Made by a program: the position numbers and the translations under genes. From assembly GCA_964507405.1 (NCBI GenBank), contig CAZDPJ010000005.1:3916-67915 (forward strand): a stretch of 64,000 bases of DNA, read 5' to 3'. This DNA is from UMGS75 sp964507405 (GTDB lineage Bacteria; Bacillota_I; Bacilli_A; ML615J-28; CAG-313). The notes below the pieces were generated by a model. It did not search any database and was not told the origin of the DNA. It worked only from the letters and a program-made list of their open reading frames with translations. Each line of letters starts with the position of its first letter. Positions within the stretch are counted from its first letter, which is position 1. Positions 8,315 through 17,413 of the stretch are shown piece by piece.

Positions 8315-10504
8315 ATGGAAAGCCAAAAAACTTTAGACGACCTTTTAGAAGTAGCAGGTCAATACTTACATGAATCTAGTCATATTAATATTATTAAAAA
8401 AGCATATGAAGTTGCTTCTAAAATGCACGAAGGTCAGTTTAGAAAATCTGGTGATCCATATGTTCAACATCCACTTGAAGTTGCTTATATTTTAGCAACA
8501 CTTCATACGTCTCCTAGTACAATTTGTGCTGGTTTATTGCATGATGTATTAGAAGATACTGATATGACTAAAGAAGAAATGATTGCTTCATTTAATTCTG
8601 ATATTGCCAATATTGTTGATGGCGTTACAAAAATTAGTAAATTAAAATATATGACTAAAGAAAAAGCTTTAGCGCATAATCATGAGAAGTTATTACTTGC
8701 GATGGCTAAAGATATAAGGGTTATTGTTGTAAAACTAGTTGACCGTTTACATAATATGAGAACAATTGAATATCAAGATGTTTTAAAACAAAGAAGAATC
8801 GCTAAAGAAACGCTTGATTTATATGCTCCTCTTGCTCATCGACTTGGTATGTATCGTATAAAAGCTGAACTTGAAGATACAAGTTTTAAGGTTTTATATC
8901 CTGATGAATATGTAACAATTACTAAAGCAGTTGGAGAAAAGAAACTAGAACGTGAAGAAGACATTAGATTAATGGATCAAAAGATTAAAGAATTACTTGC
9001 TTCACATAATGTAACTAATTATGAATTAAAGGGTCGAATAAAAAATATTTATAGTATTTATAAAAAGACAATAACTAAAAACAAAACTTTAAATGATATT
9101 TTTGATTTACTTGCTTTAAGAATAATTGTTCCGACGATTGAGGAGTGCTATCAAGTATTAGGTATTATTCATAGTACTTGGACACCAATTCCAATGCGTT
9201 TTAAAGATTATATTGCGGTACCAAAGCCAAATCTTTATCAGTCCCTACATACGACGATTGTTGGAATCAAAGGAAAAATATTTGAAATTCAAATAAGAAC
9301 TTTTGAAATGGATACAATAGCTGAACTTGGTATTGCTGCACACTGGGCATATAAAGAAAATTCAGGTTATAATCCAGAAAAAGAACAAATTGAAATTACG
9401 AATAAGTTAAAATGGTATAAAGATTTAACTAATTATGTTGAAAATTCTGAAACAGAAGATCCACTAGATAGTATTATTGAAGATATTTTTAGCGCAAATG
9501 TTTATGTTTTTACCCCTAGAGGAGATGTACTTGATTTTCCAACCGGGTCAATGCCACTAGATTTTGCTTACCGTATTCATAGTGATATTGGAAATAAAAC
9601 CGTTGGAGCGATTGTTAATGGTAAAATTGTTCCCCTTTCCTATAAGTTAAAAACTGGTGATGTTGTTGAAATTAAAACCAATAAAGCATGTGCAGGTCCG
9701 ACAAATGCATGGCTTAAAAATGTTAAAACAAGTCATGCTAGACAAAAAATTAGGGCGATTATTAATAAACGTAAACGTGATGAGTTAGTAGAAAAAGGTC
9801 GAATTGAATTTGAAAAGGCTGCGAAAACCGTAGATTATAATATTAATGATTTAGATGATAAAACAGTTGAAAATTTCTTTTCTATTAGAGGTTGTACTAA
9901 TGTTGAGGATTTCCTTTGGGAAATAGGTAAAGGTGTTATTTCTCCACTTGGTGCTGTTAATAGACTATGTGGTATTACCGATGTTAAAGTTGATGATGCT
10001 ATGCTAATGGAACAATATAATGAAAAAACTTCTGAAAACAGAACAAGAAGGGCATATAATGGATACGGCATTATTGTTGAGGGATTAGAAAGAGCTCAAA
10101 TTAAACTTGGTAATTGTTGTCAACCTGTATATGGAGATAAAATATATGGATATATTTCTAAAGGTAATGGTATTATTGTTCACCGTGAAGGATGTCCTAA
10201 TATTCAAAAAAGCGAGAAAGATCGTTTTATTGATATAAGTTGGGATAAAAACTTTGAAGGACGTGTTTTTGATGTGACATTAAAAGTATCATCAATTGAT
10301 AAACGCAATGGGCTTGCTGATATGATTAATGCTTTAAACTCAACTAATATCGGTATTGCATCGGTTACTTCAACTAAAACGAAGTTAGGAGAGTGTATTA
10401 CTAAATTTAAAATCCAAGTTTCAAATGTTGATGATTTAAATCACGCAATTGTTAATTTAAATAAAATAAGTGAAATATACAATATTGAGAGGGTCTTTAA
10501 ATGA
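8315..10504 (+). CDS. relA: Bifunctional (p)ppGpp synthetase/hydrolase, Rel
   Basis: A 729-residue long RSH protein that makes and degrades (p)ppGpp. The HD hydrolase domain (about residues 30-185) keeps the HDVLEDT metal/catalytic motif. The synthetase domain (about 235-350) contains FKDYIAVPKPNLYQSLHTT. TGS follows (about 395-455, with FAYRIHSDIGNK), then the zinc-finger-like/helical region (GNCCQPVYGDKIYGY, HREGC) and a C-terminal ACT domain (about 655-729). All domains look intact, so it should be the bifunctional Firmicute Rel. A strong RBS (AAGGAGGTG) precedes it, and the stop overlaps dtd by 4 bases. Confidence 0.95.
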   Translation: MESQKTLDDLLEVAGQYLHESSHINIIKKAYEVASKMHEGQFRKSGDPYVQHPLEVAYILATLHTSPSTICAGLLHDVLEDTDMTKEEMIASFNSDIANIVDGVTKISKLKYMTKEKALAHNHEKLLLAMAKDIRVIVVKLVDRLHNMRTIEYQDVLKQRRIAKETLDLYAPLAHRLGMYRIKAELEDTSFKVLYPDEYVTITKAVGEKKLEREEDIRLMDQKIKELLASHNVTNYELKGRIKNIYSIYKKTITKNKTLNDIFDLLALRIIVPTIEECYQVLGIIHSTWTPIPMRFKDYIAVPKPNLYQSLHTTIVGIKGKIFEIQIRTFEMDTIAELGIAAHWAYKENSGYNPEKEQIEITNKLKWYKDLTNYVENSETEDPLDSIIEDIFSANVYVFTPRGDVLDFPTGSMPLDFAYRIHSDIGNKTVGAIVNGKIVPLSYKLKTGDVVEIKTNKACAGPTNAWLKNVKTSHARQKIRAIINKRKRDELVEKGRIEFEKAAKTVDYNINDLDDKTVENFFSIRGCTNVEDFLWEIGKGVISPLGAVNRLCGITDVKVDDAMLMEQYNEKTSENRTRRAYNGYGIIVEGLERAQIKLGNCCQPVYGDKIYGYISKGNGIIVHREGCPNIQKSEKDRFIDISWDKNFEGRVFDVTLKVSSIDKRNGLADMINALNSTNIGIASVTSTKTKLGECITKFKIQVSNVDDLNHAIVNLNKISEIYNIERVFK

Positions 10505-10941
10505 GAGTAGTCATCCAAAGAGTTAAATCAGCTAAATGTATTGTTGATGAAAAAATAGTTAGTTCTGTAAATCATGGTTATATGTTATTAGTTGGTTTTT
10601 GTAAAAGTGATAATGAACAAAATGTAAAGGCGATGGCTCAAAAAATAAATAATTTAAGATTATTTGATGATGATGAAGGAAAAATTAATTTAAATATTCA
10701 TCAAGTAAATGGTGAAATATTATCGATATCTCAATTTACTCTTTATGCTGATGTTAGAAAGAGTAATCGTCCATCTTTTACAGATAGTATGGAAAAAGAA
10801 AGAGCTAATGAATTATATTCATTATTTAATGATATTTTAAAGAATACTTGGAATATAAATGTTCAACCTGGTTCTTTTGGTGACCATATGTATTTGGATG
10901 TTGTATGTGATGGACCTGTAACAATTAATTTGGAGATGTAA
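10501..10941 (+). CDS. dtd: D-aminoacyl-tRNA deacylase
   Basis: A 146-residue enzyme that hydrolyses D-amino acids (and glycine from tRNA-Ala) off tRNA. The start MRVVIQRV, the SQFTL motif (about residues 77-81) and the GPVT motif near the C-terminus that form the chiral-proofreading site are all present. It overlaps relA by 4 bases (ATGA) and is followed after one base by the next gene, so it is part of a translationally coupled operon. The relA-dtd pairing is standard in Firmicutes. Confidence 0.95.
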   Translation: MRVVIQRVKSAKCIVDEKIVSSVNHGYMLLVGFCKSDNEQNVKAMAQKINNLRLFDDDEGKINLNIHQVNGEILSISQFTLYADVRKSNRPSFTDSMEKERANELYSLFNDILKNTWNINVQPGSFGDHMYLDVVCDGPVTINLEM

Positions 10942-10942
10942 A

Positions 10943-12685
10943 ATGTATCGTAATATTATATTAGAGTTTCTAAGCAGTAAGCATTTAGAACTAAGTAGTA
11001 ATAATTATTTTCAAATGACAATTTGTCAACTTGGTCAAAATTATGATAATCAACTGTTAAAACTAGTAAAAAGTGAAGATATTGTAACTGTTTATCATAT
11101 CAAGGAACCTCGAATTTATCAAAAAGATATTTCTTTTGATGATTTAAAAGATAATATTGTTATGATGGCTATTGATTTAAAAGAAGAAATTAGATTTAAT
11201 AAAACAGAACTTAACTTTGTTTTAAAAGATCCTTTCTATTTAAAAGATTTACAAAATCAATCATTTTCATCTCTTGTAGTAAGCCCGATCATTGAAAATG
11301 ATAATGTAATTGGTGTAGTAATCACTTATTATAATAAAGAAAATGGATATGTTAAATTTACGAATAATGAATTATTAAAGCTAATTAATAATTTAACAAT
11401 TGATTTATGTTTTGATTATGAAGAAAATATAAAAAATACTTTACTAAATGTTAATAATTTATTACTACTTGCTAGTAATAATAAATATTATTATATAAAT
11501 GATGCTTTTCAGAAGTATTATAATATTGATAACAAAATTCTTAATATTGTAAATAATAAGTATAATGATATTATTCAAAATTTTATTGGCCTTCTTGGAG
11601 TAAATAAAGTAATAAAAGATAAATTAAATATTTATTATATAAATGAATTAAAACTAAAGGAGTGCAAGGAGACCCCTATTAATATTTGTCCATTTAGTAG
11701 AATTAATGATATAAAAATTGATGAAAAATTTACTTTTATATTTGTGAGGAAAAACTTATTATCTTCAAATAATAATATTTATGATATCTTTTTAACTATT
11801 GTTAATAAATTAGATTGTATTGAGTATAAGATTTATGAATATAGCGAAGATGCTATGGTATTGATAATTAATAAAATTATTAATTCTAAAGATATTATTA
11901 AAATTAATAATATGTTTAATGATGATTATGTTATTGTTTTACAAGGTTCAAAAGATATTACTAATTCAATGAATTTTAAACAATTAGTTGCTTATTTAAT
12001 ATCTAATTTACCAACTACATTTGATATAAAAGATTATATTAATTATTTAAACAAGAATAATGAAGAAAAATTAACTTATAATGATAAATTTAATTTTAAT
12101 AAGTTTAATTATGAAATTATTAATTCATCTAATGCTTCATTTTTAGCAGAATTATCTAATTTACCACTTCGTAAGAGTTATCGTTTAAATCATTATGATA
12201 ACTATATAAGTTCTGTGGAAAGAGAAATTAGTTTATTAACTAAAGAAGTAGATCAAAAATTGTTTATTACTATTCCTTTAAAATTACTTAAGAAAAGAAA
12301 AGTATTTGAAGATATAAAGAAAATTATTGAAAATAACGAATTATGGATTAATGTTATAAGTAATAATGAATATTCTTCAATAGAATTTTTAAAATTAATA
12401 TCAAAATATAAAAAGTTACGTCTCATGTTATGTTGTGATAGTAGTATTTATTTAAACTATTTTTATATGAATTCTTTACCTCTATTTGATGCCTTTTATG
12501 TATTAGAAGAAGAATACAATCATATAAGACAACAAGAAGTAGGACTTCCTCAACTAATATTTGACTACGCAATAAAAAATTATAAATACATAATATTTGA
12601 AAATTTTTCACCAAATAGTGATTATGATTTTAATCACTTTAATTGCTATTTTGTTAGAAATAAAGATGAAAGGAAGAGAGTATGA
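10943..12685 (+). CDS. Unknown protein: GAF-like domain plus degenerate GGDEF- and EAL-like regions
   Basis: A 580-residue soluble protein I cannot name. Residues about 1-160 resemble a GAF sensor (SLVVSPIIENDNVIGVVITYY at about 111-131). Around residue 300, YKIYEYSEDAMVLII sits where a diguanylate cyclase would have YRYGGDEF, so GGDEF would read SEDAM. The C-terminal part (about 395-575) follows the spacing of EAL phosphodiesterases: LAELSNL for the EAL region, ITIPLKLL for VNLS, INVISNNEY for LEITE, LCCDSSI for DDFG, LPLFDAFYV for LPVDxIKID and FENFS for AEGVE. Nearly all catalytic residues are replaced. I infer an inactive c-di-GMP-type sensor or scaffold. It starts 1 base after dtd and overlaps the next gene by 4. 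Confidence 0.6.
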   Translation: MYRNIILEFLSSKHLELSSNNYFQMTICQLGQNYDNQLLKLVKSEDIVTVYHIKEPRIYQKDISFDDLKDNIVMMAIDLKEEIRFNKTELNFVLKDPFYLKDLQNQSFSSLVVSPIIENDNVIGVVITYYNKENGYVKFTNNELLKLINNLTIDLCFDYEENIKNTLLNVNNLLLLASNNKYYYINDAFQKYYNIDNKILNIVNNKYNDIIQNFIGLLGVNKVIKDKLNIYYINELKLKECKETPINICPFSRINDIKIDEKFTFIFVRKNLLSSNNNIYDIFLTIVNKLDCIEYKIYEYSEDAMVLIINKIINSKDIIKINNMFNDDYVIVLQGSKDITNSMNFKQLVAYLISNLPTTFDIKDYINYLNKNNEEKLTYNDKFNFNKFNYEIINSSNASFLAELSNLPLRKSYRLNHYDNYISSVEREISLLTKEVDQKLFITIPLKLLKKRKVFEDIKKIIENNELWINVISNNEYSSIEFLKLISKYKKLRLMLCCDSSIYLNYFYMNSLPLFDAFYVLEEEYNHIRQQEVGLPQLIFDYAIKNYKYIIFENFSPNSDYDFNHFNCYFVRNKDERKRV

Positions 12686-14508
12686 AAAAAACAAAAGATA
12701 TTATAATGTCTTTGATATTACCACGTAGAATGGCTAAATATCGTAATATGCATTATATATTAGCTTTATTCATTTATATATTGGGGATGTTTTTAGCACT
12801 TGGTTCTCAGTACATTATGTCTGAAAAATTTGTTGCTGATGAAATGGATAGAACTGAGTTTAATGAGTCTTTAAATGTTAAGGGTAATCCGACATTTACT
12901 AAAATGCAAAATATTGATTTTACTACTGATGCCGATTTATCAATGCCGGAGGATAAAGCTCCCCAAATTACATCAAAAGTATGTAAGGAATTATTTAAGA
13001 CAAGTGATGATTCCATAATTGAGGTTCAAATTGGTTTTGATGAAAATTTTGATGCTAGTGAAAAATCAGAAACTACCTATTTTTATGATAATTATGCAGA
13101 ATTTACAAGTAGTAATAAAACAATTCTTTATATTTTTACAAAAAACTATGTTTATTATGCGATAGATTTTGAAATTACTTTACCACTTCCTGATTCAAGT
13201 CTTTTTACAAAAGAAGAATTTGAAAAAGAAAAAGTAAAGTTTAGTAAAAGTGTTTTTGAAACTCTTAATAAAATGGATCGTTTTAATGACGCTTTAACAA
13301 ATACTCAAGATGAATTTGAAAATATATTAGCTTATATTAGAAGATTAAAAAATGTTGAGAAATGTTCTTTTGTAAATAAAATGAATGAAAAACTTAATAT
13401 AAGTACAAGAGTAAAAAAAATAGAAACAAGTACTTTTAAATATAAGTTTGAAGAGTATATCGATAGCTATTTTGCGACGAGAGGAATATATCATGCGGTT
13501 CTTCAAGATAAAATTAAAGGATTTAAAGATGATGGAACTACGGTTGCGAAAATCGATTTAACAATAGTTATTGATGTAAATATGGATATTGATGCTAATC
13601 ATAAGTCTTTTACATATTTTGATTATGAAGGATATATGAAACAAAATAGAAATGGTGATGTTAATACTACGTATATTTTATGTGTATATTCTTCAGTTAG
13701 ATTTTTCTATGTCTATGATTTATGTCAAAAACTTTCTAATGGTAAATATCTAAATTTAGATTATAGTGGCCAAAGTATTTTCGAAAAAACGGCTGCTGGA
13801 AATTATAAATTATATTTACCTAAATCAAATGATGAAATTGCTTATAATGAATATGGAGAACTAGATACTACTCTATGGACAAGAGAAGTAAGAGAAGATG
13901 ATTCAATTGATTTTGAATTAAATATTGATGGAATTGAGTCATCTGATATTGTGCCTGTTGACCGTCATAAACCGAACTTAGAAGATGCCTTATATACAAA
14001 CCTAAGTAGAAGTTATCAATATAATGAGTTAAAGGATACTTCATTTATCGATAAATCCACGAGAATTAGAGGTATGCAACTAAACTTATATATGAAGTCA
14101 ATTGTTGAATCAATGATTGCGGTTAATGCTTCAAGTTATGAATTAATTTATGGCATAATGGCTTTTGGTATTTTTGTTTTATTCCCTTTAATTTTAGTAT
14201 TAGTTGTATGGCTTATGTCTAAAAAACTATTTATGAAAAAGTTTAGAGAATATTATGCCATTGGGGCTATTTGTTATGTTGAAACAGGACTTATTGCCTT
14301 TATTCTTGGTTTCTTCTTTTCATTTGATAAGTTTGCCTTATACTTTATGCTATTCCAAGCATGGTATTTTATCTTTGTAACATTCCGTATCAATACTGAT
14401 CCCCAATATAATAATGATGCGGATGATCCAAATGAAAATATAAAGAAAAAAGAAGAAATACTTGATTTTAAAAAAGTAAATAATTCTAATCCTTCACAAA
14501 TAGGTTAA
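12682..14508 (+). CDS. Unknown large membrane protein with extracytoplasmic domain
   Basis: I do not recognise this 608-residue protein. One transmembrane helix near the start (about residues 22-42) is followed by a roughly 430-residue hydrophilic domain rich in acidic and aromatic residues, presumably outside the cell or in the intermembrane space of a forespore. Three hydrophobic segments at about 488-515, 528-550 and 553-570 lead to a charged C-terminal tail. The N-terminus (IMSLILPRRMAKYRNM before the first helix) loosely recalls DUF1189 proteins, but those are much shorter. It is translationally coupled (ATGA) to the GAF-like gene and sits 63 bases before a SpoIIIAH-like gene. A role in sporulation is possible but rests on position only. 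Confidence 0.6.
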   Translation: MKKTKDIIMSLILPRRMAKYRNMHYILALFIYILGMFLALGSQYIMSEKFVADEMDRTEFNESLNVKGNPTFTKMQNIDFTTDADLSMPEDKAPQITSKVCKELFKTSDDSIIEVQIGFDENFDASEKSETTYFYDNYAEFTSSNKTILYIFTKNYVYYAIDFEITLPLPDSSLFTKEEFEKEKVKFSKSVFETLNKMDRFNDALTNTQDEFENILAYIRRLKNVEKCSFVNKMNEKLNISTRVKKIETSTFKYKFEEYIDSYFATRGIYHAVLQDKIKGFKDDGTTVAKIDLTIVIDVNMDIDANHKSFTYFDYEGYMKQNRNGDVNTTYILCVYSSVRFFYVYDLCQKLSNGKYLNLDYSGQSIFEKTAAGNYKLYLPKSNDEIAYNEYGELDTTLWTREVREDDSIDFELNIDGIESSDIVPVDRHKPNLEDALYTNLSRSYQYNELKDTSFIDKSTRIRGMQLNLYMKSIVESMIAVNASSYELIYGIMAFGIFVLFPLILVLVVWLMSKKLFMKKFREYYAIGAICYVETGLIAFILGFFFSFDKFALYFMLFQAWYFIFVTFRINTDPQYNNDADDPNENIKKKEEILDFKKVNNSNPSQIG

Positions 14509-14571
14509 AATTTTTAGTAATATTATTTATTCTTCATGCATATTATTTATTGATATGTAGGGGGAATAAAA

Positions 14572-15078
14572 ATGAAAAAAAATCAAATAGCTTTACTATT
14601 TTTAACATTAGTTGTGATGCTTGCGGTGTGGTACGTCAAATCACCATTATCAGATAAATTAAAAAGTGATAAAGAAGAAACTAATTCACCAGTAGCTATG
14701 GTTAGTTCTAGATTAGAATCAATTGTGAATATGCGAAATTCAGTAATTGATGAAAGAAGTACAACTGTAGTGGCGTTAGATGCAATTATTGCTAGTGCCG
14801 ATTCAAGTATTACTGAAAAAGAAAATGCATATATAAAAAAGAAAAACTTATCAGATTGGACTGAAAAAGAAGTATCCCTTGAGTCATTAATTATGAGTAT
14901 GGGATATACTGATGCCTTTGTTCATACAAGTGGTGATGTGGTTGAAGTTATTGTTGTATCAGATACTGATGATGCTTTAGTTGCATTAGAAATAATTGGT
15001 AATGTTAAAGATAGTTTTTCTGATATTGATAATGTAATTGTAACTTTTAAATCGTTACAAGAATTAGAATCTAAATAA
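14572..15078 (+). CDS. spoIIIAH: SpoIIIAH-like protein, stand-alone
   Basis: A 168-residue protein with an N-terminal signal/anchor helix (about residues 5-22), a linker, then a helix-rich region leading into a ring-building fold. KEVSLESLIMSMGYTDAFVH followed by DVVEVIVVSDTDD matches the C-terminal domain of SpoIIIAH. That mother-cell protein binds SpoIIQ to form the channel between mother cell and forespore. It is shorter than B. subtilis SpoIIIAH (218 residues), mainly in the linker. No spoIIIAA-AG genes are adjacent, which is unusual. A strong RBS (AGGGGG) precedes the ATG and a terminator follows. Confidence 0.7.
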   Translation: MKKNQIALLFLTLVVMLAVWYVKSPLSDKLKSDKEETNSPVAMVSSRLESIVNMRNSVIDERSTTVVALDAIIASADSSITEKENAYIKKKNLSDWTEKEVSLESLIMSMGYTDAFVHTSGDVVEVIVVSDTDDALVALEIIGNVKDSFSDIDNVIVTFKSLQELESK

Positions 15079-15079
15079 T

Positions 15080-15105
15080 AAGGGGGGAGCTAATCCCCTT
15101 TTTTT
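15080..15105 (+). terminator. Intrinsic terminator after spoIIIAH-like gene
   Basis: Stem AAGGGG / CCCCTT (15080-15085 with 15095-15100) and a T run. It ends the relA-to-spoIIIAH gene string. Confidence 0.75.
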
Positions 15106-15116
15106 AAGGAGTTAAT

Positions 15117-15968
15117 ATGGATTATTTTAATTATAAAATTAAGGAAGAGATAAGTCTAATTGAATGGTTTAAGAAAACACATCTGGCTAAAAATAAAGTA
15201 AATTATTTAATTGATAATAATTGCTGCTATAATTCAAATAGTGTTTTATCAAGAAATTCTATATTATCAAAAGGTGATAATCTTTATATTGATCTATCTA
15301 ATTTTATTGAATTAATTGATAAAACATATTCATATAACTTAGATATTATTTATGAAGATGAATATTTATTAATAATTAATAAGCCAAGTGGCTTCATTAT
15401 TTACGATTCTATTAAGTTAGAAACAATTACTAATATGGTAAATGGTTATTTATCTCATAAAGGAATTACATCTGTTGCATATCCATGTCATAGGTTAGAT
15501 TTAGAAACATCAGGTTGTTTAATATATTGTAAAGATATTATTACTTTAGCTTATCTTTCTTCTTTATTTGAGGAAAATAAGATTCAAAAAGATTATTTAG
15601 CTCTTGTTGAAGGAATAACTGATAATAAAGGAATTATTGACAAACCAATTGGTCAGCATCGTCATTTAAATAACACAATGATTGTTAGTAAAACAGGAAA
15701 AAAAGCATTAACTTCATACGTTAGATTAAAAAGTAAAAATAATGTTTCATTGTTAAGAGTAAGTATTAATACTGGTAGAACTCATCAAATTAGAGTTCAT
15801 TTATCATTTATTTCTCATCCTATTATTGGTGATGAAAAATATGGCAGTAAGGTTAAAGCATCTAGAATAATGTTACATTGTGAAAGAATAACTTTTTTTG
15901 CAATTGATGGACATAAAATGTCAATTAATGCAAAAATACCAACAATTATGAATAAACTTGTAAATTAA
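15117..15968 (+). CDS. RluA-family pseudouridine synthase
   Basis: A 283-residue enzyme that isomerises uridine to pseudouridine in structured RNA (rRNA or tRNA). The catalytic motif HRLDLETSG (about residues 123-131) contains the nucleophilic Asp. INTGRTHQIRVHL and HPIIGDEKYG are the other family blocks. The N-terminal about 60 residues are a weak S4-like region. A second, more canonical RluD is encoded at 55555, so this is the more divergent paralogue, and its target nucleotide cannot be told from sequence. RBS AAGGAG lies just after the preceding terminator. Confidence 0.9.
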   Translation: MDYFNYKIKEEISLIEWFKKTHLAKNKVNYLIDNNCCYNSNSVLSRNSILSKGDNLYIDLSNFIELIDKTYSYNLDIIYEDEYLLIINKPSGFIIYDSIKLETITNMVNGYLSHKGITSVAYPCHRLDLETSGCLIYCKDIITLAYLSSLFEENKIQKDYLALVEGITDNKGIIDKPIGQHRHLNNTMIVSKTGKKALTSYVRLKSKNNVSLLRVSINTGRTHQIRVHLSFISHPIIGDEKYGSKVKASRIMLHCERITFFAIDGHKMSINAKIPTIMNKLVN

Positions 15969-15997
15969 TTGATATATCTTTTAAAAAAGAGTATAAT
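15969..15997 (+). promoter_or_regulatory. Sigma-A promoter for the endonuclease lipoprotein
   Basis: TTGATA (15969-15974), 17-bp spacer, TATAAT (15992-15997), then AGAGGTGACTT directly before the ATG at 16020. Confidence 0.75.
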
Positions 15998-16019
15998 ATC
16001 TAAATAGTAGAGGTGACTT

Positions 16020-17366
16020 ATGTCAAAAAAAATTAAAGTATTATTTTTAACAATTTTAGTCTGTTTTATAGGATCATTTATTAGCTGTACTACAGTTGGT
16101 GGTAGTAATTTACCAGATGATGATGATAGCCCAGTTAATTTAAGTACTCCTTTAAATGTCGAAGTTTTAGTCGAAAATGAAATGATTAATATATCATTTG
16201 TAAAGGTCAGTAACGCAAGTAGTTATACTATAAGAGTATATACAAGTTTAAGGGTTTTAGTTACTTCAACAACTATTTCTAGTGATGAAACAGAATTAAA
16301 TTTATTAGTTAGTAATTATAAAAATGGTAATTATTATCTTACTGTTTCAGCAAATGGTGATGGTGAAAAATATTTTGATTCTCCTTCATCAGAAAAAATA
16401 AATTTTGAAATTAATAATGGTCAAGAAGGAGACCCAACTAAGTTAGATGCTCCAAGTAAGGTAGGGGCTGAAGTAACTGATGGTAAGGTTACTGTAAGTT
16501 ATACGAGTGTATTAAATGCAAATGGTTATAAAATAATAATCAAAAATTCCAATAATAAAGAAGTTGTTACTGCTGAAAATAAAAAGGACGTTTTAACAAA
16601 AGTATTTGATATCAATGCCTTTGAAGATGGCACATATAAAGTAGTTGTTATTGCTTTGGGTGATAAAACATCGTATTTAGATTCTGATGAATCTAGCGGT
16701 ACTTTATTTGAGGTTAAATCTGGCAATGGTGGCGGTGGTGATATTATTGATGGTGATTTATCCGATTATTATAAGTCTGTCGAAGGTCTTACTGGTAGCG
16801 CCTTAAAGAAATCATTAAGATCACTTATTACAACAACTCATAAAAAAATAACTAGTTATGATGATTGCAAAAAATATTTACCACATGCTGATGAAGATTT
16901 AACTAATTCAAAAAATATGATTTTATTCTATACTGGAGAATCAATCAAAAAATCAACTGATGTAAATAATGACTGGAACCGTGAGCATGTATGGCCAAAG
17001 AGTCTAGGATGGTATAAAAATTCTGGAGCTGGTGCTGATTTACATCATATTAGACCATGCTCAATTCCTGTAAATAGTGCTCGTGGTAATATTAAATTTG
17101 GTATTGGATCATCATATTATACTCCAAATGATGATTATAAAGGTGATGTTGCAAGAATTATTTTCTATATGATGACTAGATATTCACAATCTGATTCATA
17201 TGATTTTACAAGTGTTGCTCAATCTAAAGCATTATTACTTGAATGGAATAAACTTGATCCAGTTAGTCCTCAAGAAGTTTATCGTAATGAATATGTTTAT
17301 AAAATTCAAGGTAATCGTAATCCATTTATTGACTATCCTGAATTTGTAGATATGATTTGGGGTTAA
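16020..17366 (+). CDS. Surface lipoprotein with FN3-like repeats and C-terminal endonuclease I domain
   Basis: A 448-residue exported lipoprotein with lipobox ending FISC (about residue 23). Two related beta-sandwich, FN3-like repeats follow (about residues 38-128 and 142-232), each with VxVENEMINISF- or VTDGKVTVSY-like strands, then a Gly-rich linker. The C-terminal about 190 residues are an endonuclease I/NucM-type nuclease: WNREHVWPKS and GADLHHIRP supply the His-metal active site, and NSARGNIKFG follows. It would degrade external DNA and RNA for nutrient use or matrix turnover. It is transcribed alone, with its own promoter and terminator. Confidence 0.88.
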   Translation: MSKKIKVLFLTILVCFIGSFISCTTVGGSNLPDDDDSPVNLSTPLNVEVLVENEMINISFVKVSNASSYTIRVYTSLRVLVTSTTISSDETELNLLVSNYKNGNYYLTVSANGDGEKYFDSPSSEKINFEINNGQEGDPTKLDAPSKVGAEVTDGKVTVSYTSVLNANGYKIIIKNSNNKEVVTAENKKDVLTKVFDINAFEDGTYKVVVIALGDKTSYLDSDESSGTLFEVKSGNGGGGDIIDGDLSDYYKSVEGLTGSALKKSLRSLITTTHKKITSYDDCKKYLPHADEDLTNSKNMILFYTGESIKKSTDVNNDWNREHVWPKSLGWYKNSGAGADLHHIRPCSIPVNSARGNIKFGIGSSYYTPNDDYKGDVARIIFYMMTRYSQSDSYDFTSVAQSKALLLEWNKLDPVSPQEVYRNEYVYKIQGNRNPFIDYPEFVDMIWG

Positions 17367-17372
17367 AATAAA

Positions 17373-17412
17373 ACACGTAGAAAGCTTTAATGCTTTTTAC
17401 GTGTATTTTTTT
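17373..17412. terminator. Bidirectional intrinsic terminator
   Basis: A 13-bp stem (17373-17385 with 17392-17404, one G-T pair) with A-rich left and T-rich right flanks. It lies between the converging endonuclease and ATPase genes and can serve both. Confidence 0.8.
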
Positions 17413-17413
17413 A

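Noticed and set aside
7898..8326. 142-codon reverse frame over apt
   Set aside because: Mirror of a strongly conserved apt coding sequence; the composition is that of an antisense frame.
12423..12614. Reverse-strand frame in the GAF-like gene
   Set aside because: Short, no RBS, within a continuous forward frame.
14519..14545. Sigma-E-like promoter (AATATT ... CATGCA) before the SpoIIIAH gene
   Set aside because: The spacing between the two elements is too short for sigma-E, so no sporulation promoter is claimed.
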